Positions 17,001 through 24,777 of a stretch of 64,000 nucleotides of DNA are shown here, piece by piece; the stretch's first letter is position 1, and every line of letters starts with the position of its first letter. Under the pieces are notes generated by a model. It ran no database searches and was not told the DNA's origin. It saw nothing but the letters and a program-made list of their open reading frames with translations. The stretch is from positions 682,001 to 746,000 of the forward strand of contig NZ_CP061033.1 in NCBI RefSeq assembly GCF_014490575.1, given 5' to 3'. Position numbers and translations under genes: made by a program. Source of the DNA: Corynebacterium zhongnanshanii. Lineage in GTDB: Bacteria > Actinomycetota > Actinomycetes > Mycobacteriales > Mycobacteriaceae.

Positions 17001-17429
17001 ATGGACATTTCTGGAGTGGATCCAACACGGGTAATTGTGGTCTCCCCCGTGGAGAAAATCGTGATCTCCCTCAGCATCGCGGCGCTGGCCGTGGGGCTAG
17101 GGCTGGGAGAGGGATTGATCGTGATGATCGCCAGCGTGTGCACCCTCGCGTGCCTGGGCCTGATGGTGTTCCGGGAGGACCGCTCCCGGCGCAGAAGCGC
17201 CATGAAACTCTACCCGGACGAGCCATGGGCGGAATACGACCTCGCGGAGAAGAAGGACGCGCTCAACAGTGTTATTACGTTCGCCGTGGTTGTGATTGCG
17301 GCGCTGGCCATCAACATTGCGCTCGACAGGTGGGGTCAGGTGCAGCTTGTGGCAGCTGTGCTTCTAGGGTGCCTTGCAGCGGCAGCGGTGTTCTACCTTC
17401 CGACGTTTAGGCGCCTGGAATCTCAGTAG
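17001..17429 (+). CDS. Unknown small membrane protein, divergent from htaA
   Basis: A 142-residue protein with four hydrophobic stretches in two pairs: about residues 15-36 and 38-58, then 92-112 and 114-136. A charged loop lies between them (FREDRSRRRSAMKLYPDEPWAEYDLAEKK, paraphrased here as a basic then acidic loop). No family is recognised. The ATG is preceded by a weak AGGA. The gene shares the intergenic region holding three DtxR boxes with htaA, so iron control is likely by inference. A role in the iron or heme system is plausible. No transporter motif or metal ligand cluster is visible. Confidence 0.75.
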   Translation: MDISGVDPTRVIVVSPVEKIVISLSIAALAVGLGLGEGLIVMIASVCTLACLGLMVFREDRSRRRSAMKLYPDEPWAEYDLAEKKDALNSVITFAVVVIAALAINIALDRWGQVQLVAAVLLGCLAAAAVFYLPTFRRLESQ

Positions 17430-17471
17430 CGTCCCCTGCACCACGCTCACGCATGAGGGTAGGGACGCCGA

Positions 17472-18716
17472 CTAGGAGACGGTGGCCGGGCGGGGGTGAG
17501 GCTCGGCGTCGAAGGGGATTGTACGGGAGTTAGGAAACATAAACGCAAGCAGATTGCGCACGCACACGTAACACGTGTACACCACCAGCGCGTTGCGCAC
17601 ACAGAGCACGAGCGCGATCCACAGAGCCGGCCCGTCCGTGAGTTCCAGGTACGCATACGGGAAGATCACCGCAGACAGCAGCGCGGTGCCCAGGAACCCT
17701 CGTGCGAGGCGGGGGCGATTCTCCCGCGCCAGGAGCAGCGCCACAATGGGGGCCACCCACATCAGGTACTGCGGCGAAAAGACCTTATTCGCCACCAGCA
17801 ATGCCATCATGATGCTCAAGGTGGCGTGCATGACGTAGTCCACCGACCAGCCGCGCATCCGGGAGTTCGCCGAACGGAAAAACTGGGCCAACGCCAGTAC
17901 CAGCGCGGCCACGATCGTCAGTAGCATCAGGGCATTCGTGAACGCCAGAGCAGTGGTGACGCCGGGGCCGGTGATCTCATAACTCTTCGACGGGGACCAC
18001 GCGACGGTCCACTGGCCATCCGTCAATGCCGCGGCCAGGACGAAGGGGGAGGCGGCCACGGACTCCACCTGCAAGCCACGAACATCCTGGTAGCTCAAGG
18101 GGGAGAGCAGGCGATCGACGTCGGCGTGGCTCAAGGTCAGTGCTGCGATGGCACCAAGGCTTGCGACGAATATGCCCACGCGCATCCACGTCTTGGACTC
18201 CGTCATCCTTCCCACCAGGCTCACGGCGATCACGCCAGGGGAGAGCTTCATCATGGTGGCGTAGGCCAGCAGTGCCGGGGCGAGAGAACCCCACCGTGTG
18301 CTGAGCATCGCGATGAAGCACGCGACAACCAGCCCCACCGCAAGATCCAAGCGCGTCAGGATGAGGGGACCCATGCACACGTTGAAGGCAGCCCAGAACC
18401 AGGCCGCGCGCAAGGCGCCGTCCCGGGAAGGGTGCTTGGAAAAATAGAGCATGAACAGGCCGGAGATCCCCACGTTGAACAGCAGGAAGAGCCACGTAAA
18501 GGTGGAGGTGCTATGGTTGCTCATCATCTCGAGCAGGCGCAGCGGCCACAGGCTGGCATCCGGGTACTCGGAGAGGCTACCGTGCCAGGGGTCGTTCAAC
18601 CCGCGGTGATAATAGTGCACGTCGTCCACGCTGAGCCCCCACAGGCCAGTCACGCCGAGATTGATGACTTGGGCTACGCACCAGAGGATCCAGGGTTTCC
18701 TGGCGTCCGTGTTCAC
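17472..18716 (-). CDS. GT-C mannosyltransferase-like membrane protein (GT87/DUF2029 family)
   Basis: A 414-residue polytopic protein with about ten hydrophobic helices. After the first helix there is an acidic motif in the first extracytoplasmic loop (LSVDDVHYYHRGL), as in polyprenyl-phosphomannose-dependent glycosyltransferases of the GT-C fold. Downstream blocks such as TRLDLAVGLVVA, MMKLSPGVIAVSL and KVFSPQYLMWVAPI are typical of the GT87 group, which extends mannolipids and lipoglycans of the corynebacterial envelope. The acceptor is unknown. The GTG start overlaps the stop of the SRPBCC gene (GTGA), so the two are coupled. The C-terminal tail (FDAEPHPRPATVS) is hydrophilic and cytoplasmic. 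Confidence 0.78.
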   Translation of the reverse strand: MNTDARKPWILWCVAQVINLGVTGLWGLSVDDVHYYHRGLNDPWHGSLSEYPDASLWPLRLLEMMSNHSTSTFTWLFLLFNVGISGLFMLYFSKHPSRDGALRAAWFWAAFNVCMGPLILTRLDLAVGLVVACFIAMLSTRWGSLAPALLAYATMMKLSPGVIAVSLVGRMTESKTWMRVGIFVASLGAIAALTLSHADVDRLLSPLSYQDVRGLQVESVAASPFVLAAALTDGQWTVAWSPSKSYEITGPGVTTALAFTNALMLLTIVAALVLALAQFFRSANSRMRGWSVDYVMHATLSIMMALLVANKVFSPQYLMWVAPIVALLLARENRPRLARGFLGTALLSAVIFPYAYLELTDGPALWIALVLCVRNALVVYTCYVCVRNLLAFMFPNSRTIPFDAEPHPRPATVS

Positions 18717-19195
18717 GACTGTTCGGAATCCTGTGTGAGGGCGGCCAGGGTCTGATTCATGCCGTTAATAAGCTCCTGTTCGAAGGATTCGTTGCCGCCC
18801 ATGGCGATGGCGACCAGTGCCCGGGAGAGCTTTGTGGTATCGCCCTGAACCAGGCGCTCATGGGTCACGTGGGTGACCGTCTGTCCGTCAGGGGTGGTGT
18901 CCTCCGTCAGGGTATAGCGCCATCGGGTTCCGTTAATGGGGATGCGGAACTCGAGGACACGGGGCTCAAACCACTCAGTAATGACGGAAAATGTGGGCCA
19001 CCACAAGGGCCCACGCCGGTTCAGGTTGAGGGTGAGGCTTCCCACCATGTTGTTGGGGGAGCCGAAGCTGATCATCTTCATGCACTGGGGGCTGCGGGCG
19101 CCCATGGCGGACAGATCGCTGAGCTTAGCCCACACTACGGCTGCGGGTGCGTTGATCGTGCACTGTGCTGACAGTAGAGGGGAAGCGATGCTCAT
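18713..19195 (-). CDS. SRPBCC (START/polyketide-cyclase-like) family protein
   Basis: A 160-residue soluble protein with the SRPBCC fold pattern: an N-terminal strand ending in INAPAAVVWAKLSDLSAMGARSP, followed by antiparallel strands (VGSLTLNLNRRGPLWWP, FSVITEWFEPRVLEFRI, RWRYTLTEDTTPDGQTVTHVTHERL) and a long C-terminal helix. Members bind hydrophobic ligands such as lipids in a deep cavity; no ligand can be named. The stop codon overlaps the GTG of the GT-C mannosyltransferase. This coupling suggests a lipid-related auxiliary role in envelope glycolipid synthesis, as an inference. Confidence 0.82.
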   Translation of the reverse strand: MSIASPLLSAQCTINAPAAVVWAKLSDLSAMGARSPQCMKMISFGSPNNMVGSLTLNLNRRGPLWWPTFSVITEWFEPRVLEFRIPINGTRWRYTLTEDTTPDGQTVTHVTHERLVQGDTTKLSRALVAIAMGGNESFEQELINGMNQTLAALTQDSEQS

Positions 19196-19340
19196 GAACC
19201 AAGATCATAACCGACGCGCTCCGTGCGCTGGGGTAATGAGGGAAACTTTTCCTCAGTGTTTGCGGGATGTGCTCTTTTTGGGGGAGTGGTGGCTATGGGT
19301 GGAGTTGCTGGCGTTGGTGCTCTTGAGGGAGCCTAGCTAA

Positions 19341-19363
19341 AAGCGGTATATTGAATGCATCTT
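19341..19363. promoter_or_regulatory. NsrR-like operator upstream of the DUF2249 gene
   Basis: The 23-bp site starts AAGCGGTATATT and ends GAATGCATCTT. It matches the NsrR nitric-oxide-repressor pattern (AAGATGYATTT, one base, AAATRCATCTT) at about 19 positions, with a perfect right half. It lies about 90 bp before the start codon. The companion site in the nnrS promoter at 28719-28741 makes chance less likely. Confidence 0.7.
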
Positions 19364-19455
19364 TAATGATGATTCTTCAGTTCGGAGTACCGGCCGAATT
19401 GCTGCCGACTCATCACTGAAGTATGAACCGACATCGTGACCGAAAGGACTCACAC

Positions 19456-19716
19456 ATGCAGCTCCCCATCCACGAGGCAGGAAAGCCCCAAGAGATTCCA
19501 GCGCTGAACGCCAGCGCGATCCCCCATGCGCTGCGGCATGGCGCCATTCACGGCGCACTCGGCACACGTCAGGTGGGCGAGGCGATGATCCTCATCGCCC
19601 CGCACAACCCCGTGCCCCTGTTGCGGGAGGTAGAGGCCCGTCCCGAGACCTTCGACCTGGAGTACATCCAGGAGGGGCCCGAGGACTGGCATATCAAGTT
19701 CACCCGCACGGCCTAG
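19456..19716 (+). CDS. DUF2249-type small protein
   Basis: An 86-residue soluble protein with the DUF2249 pattern: LNASAIPHALRHGAIHGALG, then EAMILIAPHNPVPLLREVEARPETFDLEYIQEGPEDWHIKFTR. These domains have a TusA-like fold and are often found beside hemerythrin-like, nitric-oxide or denitrification genes. The molecular role is not settled. A GAAAGGA ribosome site is 8 nt before the ATG. The upstream NsrR-like operator (19341-19363) links it to nitrosative stress. The gene stands alone between divergent and convergent neighbours. Bases 19196-19455 hold the operator and no credible gene. Confidence 0.82.
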   Translation: MQLPIHEAGKPQEIPALNASAIPHALRHGAIHGALGTRQVGEAMILIAPHNPVPLLREVEARPETFDLEYIQEGPEDWHIKFTRTA

Positions 19717-19758
19717 GCCTGCCCGCGCTCTGCACGTCTATACGTGGACATCCCGCGC

Positions 19759-21765
19759 TTATACATTGAGCGCCGGATGCAGCCTCTTCATCGTCCAGGT
19801 GCGTTGGCTGCGCGCCGTAAGCGTCGTTACTGTCAGGAACAGCGCGATTAGGCACAGCAGCACCACGATGGCAATCGCCAAGCGCTCATCGTAGGCGCCA
19901 TAAATGACTTGGCGGTATCCGTTAACTGTGTAGGTCATCGGGTTGAAGTGATGCAGCATCTGAATGACCTTGTTTTGAGTCTCCACCGGATACAAACCAC
20001 CGGAGGAGATCATCTCCAGAATCAACACCGCCATGGACACCACGCGGCCGGGTCCGATGCCCAACACCGCGATGAACATCTGAAGCTGTGCGATGAACAT
20101 CGCGGACGCCAAGATCGCGAACGCAAAGGTACCCACCAGATTCACCGGCTCTAGTCCCACCACCCACACGGTGGTGGCGATCATGACAACCGCCTGCAGC
20201 ATGCCGATCACGAGCCCCGGGAAGTAGCCGTCAAAGGCCGCCCGCCAAGCGCTGATGCCGGAGTTCACGGTGCGAGTCTGCAGCGGCCGGAGGATGAAGA
20301 AGATCACGATTCCGCCGATGTACAGGGACAGGCTGAGGAAGAACGGCGCAAGGCCTGGGCCGAAGGCGTGATCGCCGGCGTCGTTGAAGCTATTCAGCTC
20401 CACGGGGTTACCGATGGTGTCCGCGGCATTCTGCGTTTGCTGCGCGTTCCACCGCGGAATTTGCTTGGAGCCGTTATCCAGGCCGGTGTAGAGTTGGTGG
20501 GCTCCCTTGTCCAGCTTGGTGCTGCCCTCGGCGGCCTTGTGAGTTCCTTCGGACAGGCGGTGGGCTCCGTCGAGCAACTTGGCGTTACCCTCGTCGAGCT
20601 CCCTGCTGCCCGTGGCGAGTCGGGACGAGCCATCCTTGGCCGTCTTCAACCCCGCGTCTAGCTGCTGCGCACCGTCGTTGATCTGGCGCACGCCGTCGGT
20701 CAGTTGGTCGAGTTGGCCTGTGAGCGATCCAGCCCGTCCAAGGCCTGCCTTCAGTGGGGAGGCCGGATTGTTGAGCTGGTAATCCAGGTCGCCCGTGTCC
20801 CGCGCCAGCTGGTTCAACTGTTCACGCTGCTCGGGCGGCAGGGCATCGGCCACCCGGTTGAGCTGCTGCACCACCCCGTTGATCTGCGCTGCCCGGCCGC
20901 CGAGCTGATCGGTGTTGGCGCGCAGTTGATCCACGGTGTCCGCCGAGGCCTTAATATTTTCCGACGCCGCGCTCACCCGGGAATTCAGCTCGGCCGTTCC
21001 TGCGCTGAGCCGTCCCGCACCGTTGCTGAGCTCACCCAATCCGTTGTCGAGCTTCCTCGAGCCGTCTGCGAGTTGGGCGGAGCCGTCCTTGCTGCGGCCT
21101 AGCCCCTCTTCCAGCTGGCGTGCCCCATCATTGAGCTGGATGGTGCCGTCTTTGAGCTGGGCGGTGCCGTTTGCTATCTGCTTGGCGCCGACCGCGGCGC
21201 GCTGAACGCCGCCACCGGAATCCATCACGCCCACCAGGATCTTGTCCACGGCTTGGGTGGAGATCTTGTTGCTGACGGTGGTGAGCACCTCTTTCATGAC
21301 GTTGTTACCAATGATGGTGGAGAGGTAGCCATTGGTATCGTTCATGGTGGTGATCAGCCGTGCTTTTTCGGGGCTGTCGGTGGAGGGGGAGGTCACTGCC
21401 TCACTGAAGTTCTCGGGGATCTCCAGGGAGAAGTAGTAGGTACCGTTTTTCACCCCTTGTTGTGCTTCTTCCGTGGAGGTATCGATCCACGTGATCCGGT
21501 CGTTGTCGTGGAGACCTTGGACGATCACATCACCGGCATTGACGGAGCTGGTCTTGCCGTCCTTGTCCGTGGTTGTGGTGCCCTTATCGTTGTTAACCAA
21601 CGCGATGGGAAGTGAATTGACGTTGTTGAAGGGATCCCAGAACGCCCACAGGTAAACCGCGGAGTAGAGCAGGGGCATGAGGATCAGGGAGATGATCGCA
21701 AGGCGCGTGAGCCTGGAGCGTTTGAAACTACGAATCTGGCTATTGGGATTAAACAGCGCAATCAT
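19759..21765 (-). CDS. YhgE/Pip family membrane protein (ABC-2 type exporter subunit)
   Basis: A 668-residue membrane protein. It has one N-terminal helix (LAIISLILMPLLYSAVYLWAFWDP), the YhgE/Pip N-terminal domain starting LPIALVNNDKG, a long extracytoplasmic region with many repeats of the type QLxDGxxQLxxG (about residues 195-270 and 350-430), and five to six C-terminal helices forming an ABC-2-like membrane domain. In Lactococcus, Pip is a phage infection receptor, and in streptococci relatives take part in toxin export. The natural substrate is unknown. The gene begins 3 bp after the adjacent ATPase gene, so the two should form one exporter. The mid-region repeats probably form a helical stalk. 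Confidence 0.88.
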   Translation of the reverse strand: MIALFNPNSQIRSFKRSRLTRLAIISLILMPLLYSAVYLWAFWDPFNNVNSLPIALVNNDKGTTTTDKDGKTSSVNAGDVIVQGLHDNDRITWIDTSTEEAQQGVKNGTYYFSLEIPENFSEAVTSPSTDSPEKARLITTMNDTNGYLSTIIGNNVMKEVLTTVSNKISTQAVDKILVGVMDSGGGVQRAAVGAKQIANGTAQLKDGTIQLNDGARQLEEGLGRSKDGSAQLADGSRKLDNGLGELSNGAGRLSAGTAELNSRVSAASENIKASADTVDQLRANTDQLGGRAAQINGVVQQLNRVADALPPEQREQLNQLARDTGDLDYQLNNPASPLKAGLGRAGSLTGQLDQLTDGVRQINDGAQQLDAGLKTAKDGSSRLATGSRELDEGNAKLLDGAHRLSEGTHKAAEGSTKLDKGAHQLYTGLDNGSKQIPRWNAQQTQNAADTIGNPVELNSFNDAGDHAFGPGLAPFFLSLSLYIGGIVIFFILRPLQTRTVNSGISAWRAAFDGYFPGLVIGMLQAVVMIATTVWVVGLEPVNLVGTFAFAILASAMFIAQLQMFIAVLGIGPGRVVSMAVLILEMISSGGLYPVETQNKVIQMLHHFNPMTYTVNGYRQVIYGAYDERLAIAIVVLLCLIALFLTVTTLTARSQRTWTMKRLHPALNV

Positions 21766-21768
21766 GTC

Positions 21769-22620
21769 TTAAACCTCCGCGTCGTCTGCGTTGTGAGTGA
21801 GTGGGGCGTGAGGGCGTGCCGTGCGTCCCATGTCGCTGCGGGTACTAAAGGGGTGCGGGGCGATGGCGGTCATCGCATCGATCGTGCGGTCAGCGTTCCA
21901 GGTGATTCCGGTGTGCTCTGGGATGACGTGACCGGCGTCCGTATTGAGCTGGATTTCCGCGGCCAACGGGACGGCAGGGGAGTGTGCGAGCCGTGTGAGC
22001 TGGTTGATCGGGTTCACCGACGTGACCACCACAGGAATCTCTTCGGACAAGGCGACTAGCCGGTCGATGAGGTACATCCGTGTGGCCAGTTCAGGAACCT
22101 GTTCCAGGTCGTCCACCAAAAGGATCTCCGCTGGTGTCTGATGGGCGGGGTGCATGGCCAGGCTCATGCGCAGCAGGAGCTTGTCGATGCCCGCTAGTTG
22201 AGAGATGTAGGCGTTCAGTGGGGGAAGATCACGGTCGCCGAAGATGCGCCTGCAGTAGTACTCGAGGTCGGCGTCGGTGACGCGCGAGCGAGGTTTGTAC
22301 CAGGGTGAGGCCCAGGCTTTGTTCTCCGTCAGGACCTCTTTGACTGTGACGGATCGGTCCAGAAGATCGATTTGCTCCACGCCCGCCAGTGCGGTGATTT
22401 TTTGAATGGTGGCGATGTCCGTGTGCCCGAGAACCTCGAGCGTTCCCTGTGTGGGCTTCATGCGTCCTGAGAGGACGAGGGTGAGGGCAGTGCGTCCGGA
22501 GCCGGAGGGGCCCACGAGGCTGGTGATGCCCGTTGCTGGAACGTCGAAGGAGACGGGGCCGAAGACGGGGCCTTCGTCACCAACTAATTCAATGTCGTGC
22601 GCGCGCATAGCGAAAGACAT
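21769..22620 (-). CDS. ATPase subunit of the YhgE/Pip exporter, with unusual nucleotide-binding motifs
   Basis: A 283-residue ABC-type ATP-binding protein. The P-loop reads GPSGSGRTAL: the usual Walker A Lys is replaced by Arg. The signature LSGGQ is not found; the corresponding segment reads ISQLAGIDKLLL. Walker B is LLVDDLEQ, with Asp instead of the catalytic Glu. Normal ABC features retained are the N-terminal strand pattern and IKE-like spacing. These departures are shared, to my knowledge, by ATPases paired with actinobacterial YhgE/Pip proteins, so they probably reflect subfamily design and not decay. It is first in a two-gene operon with the membrane partner. A 28-bp palindrome (22690-22717) in the promoter region suggests local repression. 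Confidence 0.82.
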   Translation of the reverse strand: MSFAMRAHDIELVGDEGPVFGPVSFDVPATGITSLVGPSGSGRTALTLVLSGRMKPTQGTLEVLGHTDIATIQKITALAGVEQIDLLDRSVTVKEVLTENKAWASPWYKPRSRVTDADLEYYCRRIFGDRDLPPLNAYISQLAGIDKLLLRMSLAMHPAHQTPAEILLVDDLEQVPELATRMYLIDRLVALSEEIPVVVTSVNPINQLTRLAHSPAVPLAAEIQLNTDAGHVIPEHTGITWNADRTIDAMTAIAPHPFSTRSDMGRTARPHAPLTHNADDAEV

Positions 22621-22689
22621 GATGTTTTACTCTTCCTGTGGGAGGGGCCGTCTGGGTTCGTGTGGTTACGCCCCATCGTCACACATCAA

Positions 22690-22717
22690 CGTCATGTCAT
22701 AACGTCGTGTAATGACG
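22690..22717. promoter_or_regulatory. Candidate repressor operator of the YhgE/Pip exporter operon
   Basis: A 28-bp inverted repeat whose arms begin CGTCAT and end ATGACG around a central ACGT, with 20 of 28 positions symmetric. It lies 70-97 bp before the ATPase start codon. The size and symmetry fit a TetR-type dimer or pair of dimers. No regulator gene is adjacent. Confidence 0.55.
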
Positions 22718-22743
22718 AAATCGTCAGAAAATATCTTGTTGAC

Positions 22744-22773
22744 ATTACCCCACAAGCAGGAATTACGGCAACA
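22744..22773 (+). repeat. 30-bp repeat, copy 1
   Basis: ATTACCCCACAAGCAGGAAT followed by TACGGCAACA. It matches copy 2 at 23229-23258 at 25 of 30 positions, in the same orientation, 485 bp apart. Confidence 0.8.
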
Positions 22774-22889
22774 TTTATCATTGCCGGACACATTCTCAGT
22801 TATGCATTCACGCACTCAAAAGAATCGGTTTCTGACATAATGATCATTACGCCAATAAGACTAAATAGATTCGTCCGGATGGAGGCTCC

Positions 22890-23210
22890 GTGTTCGAAAA
22901 ACTGTGCGCATCATCAGTGTGCCTGCTAGTTATAGGCTGCTTGCTCATCGCATTATCGGATGGCCCGTCCTCGTGGCCTGCAGTGAGTGGCTTTGTGTGT
23001 CTTGCGCTTGCCGTGGTCGGAGCTGTCGCTGCTTTCACTCAGCGACAGAGCACGCCCAGGGAGGTCCGTCTGACTGAGAGTGAGAAACAGTCCCTACGGG
23101 GCGAACTGGAGAGCGGTGGGTTGGTCAGCGCCGCGCGTCAGCTGCGCCGAAAGCGCCCTGAGGTCACGCTGTCACAGGCAAAGCACATTCTGGATGCCCT
23201 TGAGAGTTAA
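22890..23210 (+). CDS. Small membrane protein with an L7/L12-like helical tail
   Basis: A 106-residue protein with two N-terminal hydrophobic helices (ASSVCLLVIGCLLIALSD and WPAVSGFVCLALAVVGAVAAF), followed by a cytoplasmic tail: EKQSLRGELESGGLVSAARQLRRKRPEVTLSQAKHILDALES. The tail resembles the short helical motif annotated as ribosomal L7/L12 C-terminal-like in small actinobacterial proteins. The function is unknown. The GTG start has a GGAGG 4 nt upstream, a short but workable spacing. It sits between the two copies of a 30-bp repeat and before thrC. Confidence 0.72.
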   Translation: MFEKLCASSVCLLVIGCLLIALSDGPSSWPAVSGFVCLALAVVGAVAAFTQRQSTPREVRLTESEKQSLRGELESGGLVSAARQLRRKRPEVTLSQAKHILDALES

Positions 23211-23228
23211 TGCGGTGGACCGCACAGG

Positions 23229-23258
23229 ATTACCCCACAGGTAGGAACCACAGCAACA
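23229..23258 (+). repeat. 30-bp repeat, copy 2, in the thrC promoter region
   Basis: ATTACCCCACAGGTAGGAAC followed by CACAGCAACA. Copy 1 is at 22744-22773. This copy ends 6 bp before the probable -10 box of thrC (23265-23270), so it covers the -35 to spacer region of that promoter. Confidence 0.8.
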
Positions 23259-23277
23259 CTCCACTAAGCTGTCACAC

Positions 23278-24735
23278 GTGGAATACATCTCAACGCGCAA
23301 CCCCCAACAGACCCCAGCTAAGTTCACCGATATTTTGCTCGGCGGCCTCGCCCCAGACGGCGGCCTGTACCTGCCCGCAGAGTATCCGAGCATCACCGAC
23401 GACATGCTCACCCGCTGGCGCGCGTTGCTCGCCGATGAATCCCAGGGTTACCCAGCCCTCGTTGCCGAGGTCCTCGCACTCTTTATTGATGACATCTCCG
23501 CTGAGGAGCTGGATGCTATCGCACACAGGGCGTACAACACCCCGAAGTTCGCCCACCCGGACATCGTGCCCGTCACCCATTTAGAAGACAACATCTACAT
23601 CGGCCACCTGTCCGAAGGGCCCACGGCAGCCTTCAAAGACATGGCCATGCAGCTTCTGGGTGAGCTGTTTGAATATGAGCTTGGGCGTCGGGGAGAAACA
23701 TTAAACATCCTTGGCGCCACCAGCGGCGATACCGGGTCAAGTGCAGAATACGCCATGCGCGGCCGCCAGGGAATCCGCGTGTTCATGCTGACACCGGCAG
23801 GCCGCATGACCCCCTTCCAGCAGGCACAAATGTTCGGACTCGATGACCCGAACATCTTCAATATCGCCCTGGACGGCGTGTTCGACGATTGCCAGGACAT
23901 CGTCAAGGCCGTCAGCGCCGATGCGGAGTTCAAAGCCACCCACAAAATCGGCGCGGTGAACTCCATCAACTGGGCCCGCCTGATGGCCCAGATCGTGTAC
24001 TACATCAGCTGCTGGATCCGCGTCACGGACTCCAACGATCAGCAGGTCAGCTTCTCCGTGCCAACCGGAAACTTCGGCGACATTTGCGCAGGTCACATCG
24101 CCCGGCAGATGGGGCTGCCCATCGATCGGCTCATCGTCGCCACCAACGAAAACGATGTGCTGGACGAGTTCTTCCGCACTGGCGACTACCGCGTGCGCAG
24201 CTCCGCCGATACGTACGAAACGTCCAGCCCCTCCATGGACATCTCCCGCGCATCCAACTTCGAGCGCTTCATCTTCGACCTTCTCGGCCGGGACGCCGAG
24301 CGCGTCAACGAGCTGTTCGGCACGAAGGTCAAGGAGGGCGGCTTCAGTCTCACCGATGACCCCGCTTTCCCCGAGGCTGCAGGGACGTACGGTTTCCTGT
24401 CCGCCTCCTCCACCCACGCCGATCGTGTCTCCATTATTTCCGACGCCCACTCTCGTCTCGACACGCTTATCGACCCACACACGGCCGATGGTGTGAAGGC
24501 CGCCCGGGAGGTATCCGATCAGGTGGACACCCCGATCGTGGTGCTGGAGACCGCGCTTCCCGTGAAGTTTGCGGACACGATCCGCGAGGCCATCGGGCAG
24601 GAACCAGAGATTCCGACTCGCTTCGCGGGCATCATGGAGGCCGATCGTCACGTCACCGATTTGCCTAATGACGTGGCCGAAGTCCAGCGGTTTATCGAGA
24701 ACTCTATCGCCCAGACTGAGGAGATCGAGCACTAA
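23278..24735 (+). CDS. thrC: Threonine synthase
   Basis: A 485-residue PLP enzyme that converts O-phosphohomoserine to threonine. It is highly similar to C. glutamicum ThrC: the N-terminus is EYISTRNPQQTPAKFTDILL, the PLP Lys lies in GPTAAFKDMAMQ, the phosphate-binding glycine loop is GATSGDTGSSAEYAMRG, and SVPTGNFGDICAGHIARQMG follows. The GTG start gives the usual N-terminus. TAAGCT at 23265-23270, 7 nt before it, indicates a leaderless transcript. In this genus thrC usually stands apart from hom-thrB, as here. The 30-bp repeat immediately upstream is a candidate control element. Confidence 0.97.
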   Translation: MEYISTRNPQQTPAKFTDILLGGLAPDGGLYLPAEYPSITDDMLTRWRALLADESQGYPALVAEVLALFIDDISAEELDAIAHRAYNTPKFAHPDIVPVTHLEDNIYIGHLSEGPTAAFKDMAMQLLGELFEYELGRRGETLNILGATSGDTGSSAEYAMRGRQGIRVFMLTPAGRMTPFQQAQMFGLDDPNIFNIALDGVFDDCQDIVKAVSADAEFKATHKIGAVNSINWARLMAQIVYYISCWIRVTDSNDQQVSFSVPTGNFGDICAGHIARQMGLPIDRLIVATNENDVLDEFFRTGDYRVRSSADTYETSSPSMDISRASNFERFIFDLLGRDAERVNELFGTKVKEGGFSLTDDPAFPEAAGTYGFLSASSTHADRVSIISDAHSRLDTLIDPHTADGVKAAREVSDQVDTPIVVLETALPVKFADTIREAIGQEPEIPTRFAGIMEADRHVTDLPNDVAEVQRFIENSIAQTEEIEH

Positions 24736-24777
24736 GCTCCACTGGCACTGCAGCTGCAGGTGTGTATTCTCGTTAGA

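Larger units (their letters stand above)
22621..22889. other. Intergenic region with palindromes and first copy of a 30-bp repeat
   Basis: This region separates the leftward exporter operon from a rightward small membrane protein gene. It contains a 28-bp interrupted palindrome centred on ACGT (22690-22717), a TTGACA hexamer at 22739-22744, one copy of a 30-bp repeat (22744-22773) and a perfect 12-bp palindrome TAATGATCATTA (22838-22849). It is more AT-rich than its surroundings. No gene is seen. Confidence 0.7.

Noticed and set aside
17495..17512. Shared oligomer GTGAGGCTCGGCGTCG also seen near 33816, with a variant near 47730
   Set aside because: Two copies encode the same Asp-Ala-Glu-Pro-His pentapeptide in unrelated genes. 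With this GC content such a match can arise by chance.
18936..19340. Open frame reaching into the region before the DUF2249 gene
   Set aside because: Most of it is antisense to the SRPBCC gene, the unique part has no ribosome site, and the sequence looks non-coding.
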